DNA of 64,000 nt from Neocallimastix lanati (nom. inval.). Lineage: Eukaryota > Neocallimastigomycota > Neocallimastigomycetes > Neocallimastigales > Neocallimastigaceae. The translations under genes were made by a program, and so were the position numbers. This document shows positions 12,741-23,800 of the stretch, piece by piece. Positions within the stretch are counted from its first letter, which is position 1; every line of letters starts with the position of its first letter. The notes below the pieces were generated by a model. That model was not told the DNA's origin. It was given only the letters and a program-made list of their open reading frames with translations, and ran no database searches. The DNA is taken from NCBI GenBank assembly GCA_016946835.1, contig JACVTC010000029.1, forward strand, positions 850,001 to 914,000, in the 5' to 3' direction.

Positions 12741-13213
12741 TATTGATGTATTTCTATTTATTTATTTAGTTTTACATTCATTTATTTTTACATTTATATA
12801 TTTTAACCCTTATTCAAAATTGATTTACTCTACTAATAATTTATTCATTTAATTAATTATTTTTTTTTTAAAAAATAAAAAAAAAAAAAACTTTTTTAAA
12901 CTTTTTATTTTAAACTTTTTTTTTAAAAAAAAAAAAACACAAGTTCATTTTTGTTTTTTAAATTTTAATCTTTTTTTTTTTTTCTTTTTAATTTTTAATG
13001 GCAATGTAAAAGTTTAAAAAAAAAAAAAAAAAGTTTTTAAACTATGATTTTAAAGAAAAGGAATGACTTTTTTATAAAAAAAAATTAAAAAAACTTAAAA
13101 TGATATACATCTCTCTCTCTTTCTCTATCTATATATATTAATGAAAATTTTTTTTTTTTTAAAAGTCATCCTCTTTTTTTTTTTTCTTTTGATGTGATTC
13201 AGCTGATAAAAAG

Positions 13214-13247
<34 letters not shown>

Positions 13248-13589
13248 ATTCCCACTCAACTCTCCTTTTCTTTTTTTCTTTTTGTATCTTTTTCCTTTTT
13301 ATACCCATTGACTAATAAGGACTAGCCATTTTATTTCAATTGTTTTTAACTTTATTTTTTTTAACTCTATTTTAACTTTTTATTAATATTGTAGTATTGT
13401 AATATTTTATTTCAATTATTTTAACTCTATTTTTATTACAACTTTATTGATTTTAATTTGGTCATATTAGAAAATCATTAATGGTAGTTGCATATAGTTA
13501 ATTCTTAATTCTTAATTATTCTAATTTTTTTTTTATCTATTTTATAATTACTGTGATAATCATTTATTATATTATATTAAATACTATTA
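12741..13589. other. Low-complexity intergenic DNA
   Basis: Poly(A)/poly(T) blocks, including a long A-run near 13217-13246. No gene was seen. Confidence 0.6.
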
Positions 13590-13885
13590 TTATTTATTAT
13601 TTATTATTATTTATTATTTAATTATTTATTATTTATTATTTATTATTTTATTATTTTTTAATTATTTAATTATTTATTATTTATTATTTATTATTTAATT
13701 ATTTATTATTTTATTATTTATTATTTATTATTTTATTATTTATTATTTATTATTTATTATTTATTATTTATTATTTTTATTATTTATTATTTATTATTAT
13801 TATTTATTATTTATTATTTATTTATTATATTTATTATTTATTATTTATTATTTATTATTTATTATTTATTATTTATTATTATATT
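13590..13885. repeat. (TTATTATTTA)n microsatellite block
   Basis: Long array of TTATTATTTATTATT-type units with varying register. Confidence 0.85.
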
Positions 13886-14014
13886 ATTCAATTATTTATT
13901 ATTAATAATTAATTATTCAATTATTTGTTTATTCATTCAAATATTTTTTTTTCTAATTAAAATTTAAACTCTATTTGACACTATACCATTCCCTATATAA
14001 ACTGTCAACTGCAA

Positions 14015-14097
14015 TATACAAGTTGTATAGAATAACAGTCAACTGTAATATATTGATAGTATAGTGTAGCTGTTAATTCTAATATATTGATAGTAAG
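14015..14097. repeat. Degenerate tandem repeat, about 35-bp unit, 3 copies
   Basis: Three diverged units share AACTGTCAACTG / AACAGTCAACTG / AGCTGTTAATTC followed by AATATA...TTG(A)TAG. The composition is more mixed than in the flanks. An imperfect inverted pair ACTTGACAACTCAA / TTGAGTTGACAAGT lies just beyond, at about 14104 and 14334. Confidence 0.5.
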
Positions 14098-15135
14098 AAA
14101 TAACTTGACAACTCAACAAGTTAAAAAAAGAGAATTTTAAACTTGTCAATTCCTTAATCTATTCATAGTTATAGCATTAAGAAAAAAAAATAAAAAAAAA
14201 AAAAAATAAAAATGGCTATCCTTATCTTTTTATTTTTCAAACTTTCAAAATTTCTGTCAATATCCTTTGATATTGTAATTAATTATTTTAAATATAAAAG
14301 AATATTAAAAAATTAAAAAAGAAAAAAATGGTTTGAGTTGACAAGTCTATAATGATTATCCGGCTATTTTTATCTGACTTTTTTTTTTTACCTAAATAGA
14401 GAGTGGGAGAGTTAAAAAGAGAATGTTGAACTAATAATTATAATAATTTGAGGTTTAAAGAAGAAGTTGTTAACATTCAATTGTTAATATATGATGTTTT
14501 GTTATTTAAAAAAAAAAAAATTTTTTTTTTAAAGTGTTCAACATATATAAATAATATTTTATTTAGAGATTAAAAATTATTTATTTATCTATTTATTAAA
14601 TAATTAATTAATTTATTTAAATTAATTTTATTTATTTATTCAATTTTTCAATAAAATAAAAACTGTCTTCTCAAAATTTTCATTATTTTTCAATATTTTA
14701 TCATATGAAAAGAAAAATTCATAAATAAAAATTAAATTAAAATAAAAGTAAATGAATAAAAAAAAAAGTAAAATCATATAAAACTCCATCAATAATATAT
14801 TAAATGAATTTAATGTAATCAATAATAAATAAATACATCAATAATAAATAAATATATTATTAATAAATGGTTAATAAATAAATAATAATATATGAATTAG
14901 AAATAGTAAAAAAAAAAATCAGTGGATAGACGAAATGTTAAAAAAAAAATAATAATAAAAAAAAGCATGGCCATCCTACTAACAATCATTCGGTCAATAA
15001 AATTGAATGAATGAATAGAGAAATTACTATAGAAATAAGTGAATGAATAGATAATGAATAGATGAAACAAAAAATGAAACAAAGAGATAACCTTAAATTA
15101 TAAATAAATGAATAAAATAAATAAATAGATAATAA

Positions 15136-15166
<31 letters not shown>

Positions 15167-16514
15167 AGATAACTAGTTGATATGTGAATGAATTAAAGAT
15201 TACTATGTGTATAATTTAAATAAATAAATATAAATAAATAATAGATAAATAAATAAATAACTAATAAAAATAATATTGAATTTATTATGGATTAGTTATT
15301 TATTTATTTATTTATATATCTATATATTTATTTATTTTTATTAATATCATTCATTTATTAATATTTATTTATTTTATTCATTTATTTATTATTGACATAT
15401 TTTTGTACTTATTTTTTTTTTTATGATTTTTAAGGTTTTTAATTAAATCTAAAAATAAATAAATAAATAAAATTCAATTGAAGTTTATCCATTCCATATA
15501 ATTGGATATAAATAAACGAATCTATTGAAATGATAATTAACTTTTTCAATTCATTATATATTTATATATATAAAACTAATTATAAAACTATTTATATGTA
15601 TATTAAATTTCAAATATTATAATTTAAATATTAAATATCAAATATATAATTTAAATATAAAATTGTTTATATGTATAATTAAATATAAAATTTTTTTAAC
15701 AAATAAAAAATTATTCTTTTTTTTTTATTTACATATTACATAAATAAATAAATAAATAAATATTAAATAAATAAATATATAATAAATATATATATATAAA
15801 TATATAAATAAATAATTAATTAATTAAATAATTAAATAAAGTTTTTTGAATTTAAACATATTTGTCAAAGTCACTTTACATTTTAGATGTAAACAATTGA
15901 GACAACCAGAGAAGAGCTAACAAATCAATCTATACTAATTAGATAAAAATAAATAAATAAATATTATAAATATAAATAATAAATAAATAAATAAATATTA
16001 TAAATATAAATAAATAAAAATATATAAATAAATAAATGAAATTTTATAAATAAATTTATACGCAAATAAATTATAAATTTTAAACCAATGTAATGGATTA
16101 TACATATAATATTTTAGTTTTATTATTATCTTTTAACATTTTTAGTATTATAATGTTTTTAACATTTTTAGTTTTTTTATTATGTTTTAACATTTATAGT
16201 TTTATTATTATGTATTAACATTTTTAATTATTATTTTTTAACATTTTAGTTTTTTATGTTAACTCTTTTTTCCTTTTTTTTCCTTTTTTTTTTTTTTTTT
16301 TTTTTTTTTACTTCTATTGATTTATTATTTTTATTTTATTTTATTCCTTTTTTAAATAGAGAGGATTAATATTAAATAGGAATTTATATATATATATATA
16401 TTCAACACTATCTTTTTTACAATTAAATATTCCATTATTATTTTAACAAAAAAAAAAAATATTGAAATATTTCTTTATTTCTTTACTATATTCTTTATTT
16501 ATTTAATATAAATT
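14098..16514. other. Low-complexity intergenic DNA
   Basis: (AAAT)n and (ATTT)n blocks and poly(A)/poly(T). A short mixed-composition stretch at about 15866-15940 matches nothing I recognise. Minus-strand reading frames at 14640-14822 and 14897-15082 are compositional. Confidence 0.6.
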
Positions 16515-17022
16515 AAGCCACATTCACATTTACACAATACAACACTTTTATATGAAGCCACGTTCTGAAATGCTACACTCAGGCGGTGTTAGTCTACTTT
16601 AAAAAAATAATAATAATCAGTAATACATAATACATGGTGGCTTATACATTATATTACAATAGGTTTCAATACATTTGAAGCTTATTTTTTATGTATTTCA
16701 CATTCTAACAAGAATAAATAAATAAATAATAATTATATAAAAATAACTAGTTAATAAATAAATAAATAAAAAATAAATAATATAATAAATAATTAAATAA
16801 ATAAAAATGAATAATCAATAATTAAATAAATAATAAATAATAAATAAATAATTAATTAATTAATAAATAATTCAATAAATAATAATTAAATAATAAATAA
16901 ATAATTATTAAATAATTAAATAAATAATAAATAGTTAATAAATAAATAAATAAATAAATAATTAATATAGTACGTTCCTCAATCGTACATTTCACAATGT
17001 GGCGTAATTCCGTATGTGGCTA
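16515..17022. mobile_element. Possible degenerate inverted-repeat (MITE-like) element
   Basis: The left end carries AAGCCACATTCACATTTAC and then AAGCCACGTTCTGAAATGC. The right end, read on the other strand, carries AGCCACATACGGAATTACG and GCCACATTGTGAAATGTAC. These look like decayed terminal and subterminal inverted repeats around an AATA-rich interior. The limits are approximate and no target-site duplication is clear. Confidence 0.35.
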
Positions 17023-17311
17023 GTTTTTTAATAATTAAATATATAATATTAAATAAATAATAATAAAATAAATAATAAATATTCTTTTTTTTTTATATAT
17101 ATATATAATTTATTAATATTCAATTATAAAAATAATTTCTTATAATTCTTTTTTATTAGAATATATTATTATTATTTCTTTTGAAATAGTTATTTCATAA
17201 TATTTAATTGAAATATATATTATTATTTATCAATTTATTTAGGATGGTATAGAATATCTTAAAAATGTATGGCTTTATTTTATAAGCCACATTACCAAAT
17301 AACTATCCCCG

Positions 17312-17590
17312 CTGAGGGAGAGTTGCATTTTCCCAAATTGCATTTTGCCGGGTTGCATTTCGTCAAGTGGCGTATTGATATAAATAAAATAATAAATAAA
17401 TAAATATTAATTCAAAATAATTTTTTTTTTTTTTAAAATTGTTTTTATTTAATAGTAATAATATTTAATTTTATTGATTTAATAATTTTCAGCTTGGCGA
17501 ATTACAATTTGGCGAAATGCCAAATTTTTTTTTAATACTCATATAGTTTCAAAAAATTTGGCGAAATGCAATTTGGCGAAATGCCCCACT
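17312..17590. mobile_element. MITE-like element with GCATTTCGCCAA subterminal repeats
   Basis: Left end: GAGGGAGAGTTGCATTTTCC, then repeats of TTGCATTTTGCC and TTGCATTTCGTC. Right end on the other strand: TAGGGAGTGGGGCATTTCGC, then AAATTGCATTTCGCCAAA twice. The ends are imperfect inverted copies of one another. The core motif GCATTTCGCCAA also sits at the tips of the 32-kb element, so the two are related. No coding capacity. Confidence 0.55.
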
Positions 17591-19379
17591 CCCTATATTT
17601 TCTATTATTCATGTTATCTATACCACTAATTTATTTATTGTACCAAATGGTAACAAAGTTTAAAAAAAAAAAAAAAATAAAAATTTATTATTATTATTAT
17701 TATTATTATTTATATATAAAGTTTAATAATTAATTTATATATATATTATTTTTTTTTTGTGGAATATTTAATAGAAATTAATTATTCCTTTGAATTTTTA
17801 TTTTTATTATTATTACTATTATTATTATTATTATTTTTATCTTTTTTTATTATTTTTAATTCTTTTACAAACTTTTTTTTTTTTTTTTTTTTTTATTTTT
17901 TTTTTATATTTATTTTTATTTTATATTTATTTTTATTTTTATATTTATTTTTATTTTATATTTATTTTTATTTTTATATTTATTTTTATTTTTATTTTTA
18001 TATTAATATTTATTATTATTTTTTTTTTTTTTTTTACTTTATTTATTTTATTTTTCTTTTCTTCATTTTTCATTTCATTTTCATTTTCATTATTATTATT
18101 ATTATTTTTTATTTTTTATTTTTATTTTTATTTATTCATAGTCTGTATTTTGAAATTAAAAATTACAACATGACCATGAAGTGACAGCAAATTCCATTTA
18201 AAAAAAAAAAAAAAAAAAATAAATAAATTAAAAATTAAAATTAATTAAAAAAAAAAAAAAGCTATTTATTAAAGAGAAATAATACTATCAAAAAAATATT
18301 ATATATATATTAAAATAATAATGAAAAAAGATAATAATTAATACTACTACTACTAATAATAATAATAATAAAAACAATAATAATAAGCATAAAAAGAATA
18401 ATATTAATAATACTAAAAAAAAAAATAAGACAATAAAAATTTAAAATAAAAATATAAAATAAAAATATAAAATAAAATATAAAAATAAAAATAAAAACAA
18501 AATTAAAATTAAAATTAAAATTTAAAATTAAAATTTAAAATTTAAAATTAAAATTAAAATTAAAATTTAAAATTAAAATTAAAATTAAAATTAAAATTAA
18601 AACTAAAACTAAAAATTTTATTTAAATAAAATATTTTTTTTATTTCATTTTTATAGGAAAAAAAAAAAAAAAAAAACATTAAAATTTTGAATTTTTAATT
18701 AAAATCATCAAATAACCTTTTTTTTTTTTCCTTCATTTTTATAGGAAAAAAAATAAAATAAAATAAAAAAGCTTTTTTTTTTTTTATTTTATTTTTATTT
18801 TATTATTATTTTATTATTATTATTATTTTTTTTTATAAAATACTCTTTTAGAATAATAGAATTATAGAATAAATTATAAAGTTCAATTATTAAAGAAGAA
18901 GAAAAAAAAAATATCATAATCATAATTTAAATTAAAGATTTATCATATAATTTTTTAATTAAATCATAATAATAATAATACTAGTAATAATAGTAACAGA
19001 TAATAATAAAATTTAATAATAATAATAGGAAAATAATAATAATAATAATAATTAATAATAATAAATCATAATCATAATCATAATTTCATTATTACTAATA
19101 CTCTAAATAAACCTATCCAAAAAAAAGGTAGGATAATTTTTTTTTTAAAAAAAAAGATTATTTTAAATATATATATATATATATATATATTTTAATACTT
19201 TATTTTTGAATATTACTTTTTATTTCACATTACAATATTTAAAATATTTTTATGTAATCTTTTTTTTTTTTTTTTATTATTATTAAACTTTAAAGAAAAA
19301 AAAATTAGATATAAAGTTTTATCAAAAAAAAAAAAATAAAATAAAATAAAATTAAAATAAATTAAGTGTATAATAAATT
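17591..19379. other. Low-complexity intergenic DNA
   Basis: Pyrimidine-rich (TTTTTA)n from about 17790 to 18130, (AAATTA)n at about 18490-18620, then (AAT)n. Two overlapping Phe/Tyr/Leu-rich plus-strand frames at 17759-18184 are reading-frame noise in this array. No gene was seen. Confidence 0.65.
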
Positions 19380-19574
19380 TCAGAAAAAAAGTTCATAGGT
19401 AATGAACCTCACCTCTTGATTATAAGATTTCAGGTTTGAAGGAACTCTTATCCTGGATTTAGGGATTTGAATTGACAATCTGAGAGAAATTATGGTCTTC
19501 TCCTTTTCGGACTCTTCAGAGGCATTGGCCCTGCTGCTCTGTCTTACTGTATTTTCGGCGTTGACACTCCTCAC
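19380..19574 (-). other. Short remnant sharing a motif with the LINE 3' tail
   Basis: A 64-residue minus-strand frame opens with MRSVNAENTVRQSSRANASEE (one residue beyond the quoted part is not needed for the match: SVNAENTVRQ) and continues charged and Ser-rich. Its first part matches at the DNA level the plus-strand block 1837-1885 (SVNAEETVRQAS). It is probably a repeat-derived fragment; an unrecognised coding exon is less likely. Confidence 0.45.
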
Positions 19575-19639
19575 TTGTTTTTGAAAATTGATTTTTTTAA
19601 TATTGATCTAATGGGTTTAATTATTAAAACAAATAATAA

Positions 19640-19660
19640 ATTATTCATCATTCACTTAAA

Positions 19661-19693
<33 letters not shown>

Positions 19694-20240
19694 GCTTTTT
19701 AATTATACAATATGAATTATTCATTGAGTTTAAATTATGGATTAATTTTAATTCTTGAAAAATTATTTGTCGTACTAGTCCTTTCCAGTTTTTATCCTGT
19801 TGTTTAGTAGTTGGGACTAATTAATACTTAAGGTTTTTGGATCAACCACGTGACTATCTCCTGAATTAAACGGGTGGAGATTTTTATCCTCATCTTTAAT
19901 GTTTATCCATAATAAATGAAGTTTAAATGATTAAGGTATTCATGTTGCCAGATTATTATAATTGCTAGTGCAGGGAACGCTCGTTCTATGTACCCTTGAT
20001 GATGGTTCAAAAAATCACTGAAAAGAAGTTTCTCCATTTAAAAAAAACAGTGTATAGGAAATGTCTTTTTATATTAGCCAAAATGGTATGGCAAAAAAAT
20101 CTAATGAGAGTCTGATACTTTTTATAATAGAGATTGGAGAGCCTTATTGTTTCTTCCCTTTCATTAATCCCAATCTTATATATATTTATATATATATATA
20201 AATTTAAATAAATAATATCTTTTAAACAAATAAACAAATA
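19640..20240 (-). other. Unidentified island of mixed-composition sequence
   Basis: About 450 bases (19790-20170) are far less simple than the flanks, with CACGTG, GGGAACGCTCGTTC and similar mixed words. The minus strand has a short open stretch (about 20007-20166, NEREETIRLSNLYYKKYQ) ended by stops and followed by broken frames. It resembles the remnant of a repeat or gene, possibly part of the same element as 19380-19574. No family is recognised. Confidence 0.4.
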
Positions 20241-20479
20241 AATTTATTTATATATATATAAATATATGTAAATAGTTTTATAATAATATTGTAATATAAT
20301 TATAGGAATATTTAAACCATTTAAAGTTTAAAATAAAAAATTTGTTTATTTGAAGTTTAATTTTTTTAATTTTTTTTTTTTATTTTTTATTCAAATTTAT
20401 TTTTTTTTTCTCTTTAAAATAAAAATATATATTATAAATAATAAAATTAATCCACAATTTTTTTTTTCTTTTTTTGTTA

Positions 20480-20705
20480 TAATAAATAATAATAATAATA
20501 AATAATAATAATAATAATAATAAATAATAATAATAATAAATAATAATAATAATAATTAATAATAATAATAATTAATAATAATAATAATTAATAATAATAA
20601 TAAATAATAATAATAAATAATAATAATAAATAATAATAATAATAAATAATAATAATAATAAATAATAATAATAATTAATAAATAATAATAATAATAATAA
20701 TAATT
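20480..20705. repeat. (AAT)n microsatellite
   Basis: Long AATAATAAATAAT-type array immediately upstream of the first large binding-protein gene. Confidence 0.9.
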
Positions 20706-20824
20706 AGGAAAATAAATAATAATAATAAAAAAAATAATAATAGAATATATAAATATATATATATATATAATTATATATAATATTTTTATTTAATATGCTT
20801 TTACAATGAAATTTATAAAAAAAA

Positions 20825-23800
20825 ATGAAGAAAAGGTAAGCTTTAATTGATTGAAAATAATAATAAAATAACTTATTTTTATTTATATTGTTAAAGATAT
20901 ATATATATATATATATAATATTTTTTAAAAAAAAGAATAAAAATAAAAATAAAAATATTTTAAAAAATATAAAAATATTCATCATATTTATTTATTTATT
21001 TATCTATCTATCTTTCTATATTTTATTTTATTTTATTTTATTTTTTTTATTATATTGTATTTTATTCAATTGGAACTTTATATTCTTATTTCAATTATTA
21101 TATTTATTTTATTATATTCAATCTATATTTTATATTCATATTTCAATTATTTTATTTTATTTTATTTTATTTTATTTTATTTTATTCAATCTGTACTTTA
21201 TATTCATATTTCAACTATTTATTTTATTTTATTTTATTCAATCTGTACTTAATATTCATATTTCAACTATTTATTTTATTTTATTTTATTCAATCTGTAC
21301 TTAATATTCATATTTCAACTATTTATTTTATTTTATTTTATTCAATCTGTACTTTATATTCATATTTCGACTATTTATTTTATTTTATTTTATTTTAAAA
21401 TAAATATAAATATAAATATATTATAGTAATGATTTAATTTTTGCTATATTAATAAATTTATTATTTATTGATATAGTCATTACGAATAGATTACATAGTA
21501 GAAATGTAGAATTAGAATCCGATGAAAATTATATAATGAGTAATGGTGAAATGATAGTAGGAATTGAAAGTAATAAACCACCAATGACTTATATTAATGA
21601 GGATGGTTTTTTGACCGGTTTCGATACTGAATTTGCTGAGGCTATTTGTTCTAAACTTGGTATTGATATTGTGTTCAAAGAAATTAAGTGGAATGAGAAG
21701 GAAATGGAATTAGAAACAAAAAGTATTGATTGTATATGGAATTCATTGACAGTAACTGAGCCACGACGTGAAATTTTTGAATTTACTCGACCCTATATAA
21801 ATAATAAACAGGTTGTTGTTATCAGACGATCAGATGCCTCCAAATTTACTGATGCGAAAAGTCTTTCTGGTGCAAAAATGACAGCAGGAATTGCGACAAC
21901 GGGGGAAGAAGCACTTCTTGGTGACCCATATCTTTCTCAATCAGATTATACTGCATCACCTTCACAGAATGAAGCAGTACGGGTCCTGAAAGAAGGATTA
22001 TATGATGCTATTGTCATTGATTATACATTAGCAAAAGGATTCATACGTAATTCAAAATCGGATTTGATGGTAATTGAAGAAATTCATCTTCAAGAAGAAC
22101 AATATGCAGTTGGTTTTAGATATGGTTCAGACATGGCTAAAAAAATTGATAACTTATTCTTAAATATGATTTTGGATGGTTCACTTACTGCTCTTTCAGA
22201 AAAATATAATCTATATGATCTCTACTACTCAATTGTCTTAACAGATTATGACTACATAATGAATAAAGGCAAAATGATTATTGGTTTCCAAGAAAATTCA
22301 CCACCAATGAGTTATTATGATAAGAATGGTCGATTGACAGGCTTCGATGTAGAATTTGCTAAGGCGATATGTAAAGATCTAGGTATTGATATAGAATTTA
22401 AGAGTATAATCTGGGATGAAAAAGAAATTAATTTAAATAATCGACAAATTGATTGTATCATGAGTGGATTATCAGTTACAGAAGAACGACAAAGTATTAT
22501 GAAATTTTCATATATCTATATGGGCAATAAGCAAGTAGTTGTGATCAGAAAGTCTGATGCCTCTAAATATACTGATTTGGAAAGTCTTTCTGAAGCAAAA
22601 TTTTCTGTTGAAACTGGATCTGTGGGAGAGAGTATAATTAAAAATGAACAAAGCATTTCAGAATCAAATGCAATCGAGACTTCCTCAACGGAAGAATCTG
22701 TTAAACTTCTAAATAATGGAAATGTTGATGCCATTATTATGGATTATATATTATTATTAGGTTATATAGAGAATGGTTTTACTGATTTGATGGTTATTGA
22801 AGGAATCAATTTTGGTACTGAGGAATATGCAATAGGTTTCCGTTATGGGTCAGATATGACAATAAAGGTCAATGAATTGATTAATAATATGATTACTGAT
22901 GGAAGACTTGAATCACTAGCAAAGAAATACAATCTGATTGATCTTTACAACACAGCAATAAAAATAGATGGAAAATCAGACATGAATTATATTATGACTA
23001 AAGGAGAAATGATAATAGGGATTGAAAGTAATTCACCACTCCTGTCCTATTATGATAATAGTGGTAGATTGATTGGTTTTAATATTGAATTTGCCACAGC
23101 TCTTTGCTCAAGACTCGGTATTTATGTGATATTCAAAACTATTGATTGGAATCAAAGGGAAACAGAATTAAATAATAAAAATGTTGACTGTTTGTGGAAT
23201 TCAATTTCCTTTATCGAAAATAGCAATAATAATGTTGATCTTAGTATGGGCTATTTGATTAATAAACAAGTGATTGTTATCAGAAAGTCTGATATATCTA
23301 AATTTACAAGTTTAGAAAGTCTTTCTGGAGTAAAAATGTCAGCAGGAATTTCGACATTTGGTGAATCATTATTTAAATCTGATTCATACCTTTCAAAAGC
23401 AAAGTATACGGCATCTTCTTCACAGAATGAAGCAATCATTGCTCTTGAAAACAAAACAGTTGATGCTATTATTATCGATTATACATTAGCAAAAGTAAAT
23501 ATAGAAAATGATAACTCCAATTTGATGATTATTGGAGGAATCAACCTTCAGGAAGACCAATATAAAGTTGGTTTTCGAGTTGGTTCAGATATGACTAATA
23601 AAGTCAATAATATCATCTTAGATATGATTATTGATGGTTCACTTGGTAGTATTGCAAAGAAATATGATTTAGTTGATTTATTCATACCATTAAAAACATC
23701 AGATGCTAAATATATCATGGATAAAGGTAAAATGATTATTGGCTATGATGGAGAATATCCACCAATGAGTTTCTATGATAATAATGGTCAATTGATTGGT

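Noticed and set aside
17759-18184. Phe/Tyr-rich open frames of 127-141 codons
   Set aside because: Simple T-rich repeat read in two frames. No start context, motif or realistic protein composition.
20888-21304. Open frames of 65-138 codons upstream of gene A
   Set aside because: Reading frames through the 52-bp minisatellite inside the intron.
21536-21538. ATG at 21536 as the true start of gene A
   Set aside because: It lies inside the first binding domain's entry strand (ENYIMSNGEM). All relatives continue upstream into a signal peptide, and the mini-exon model restores it.
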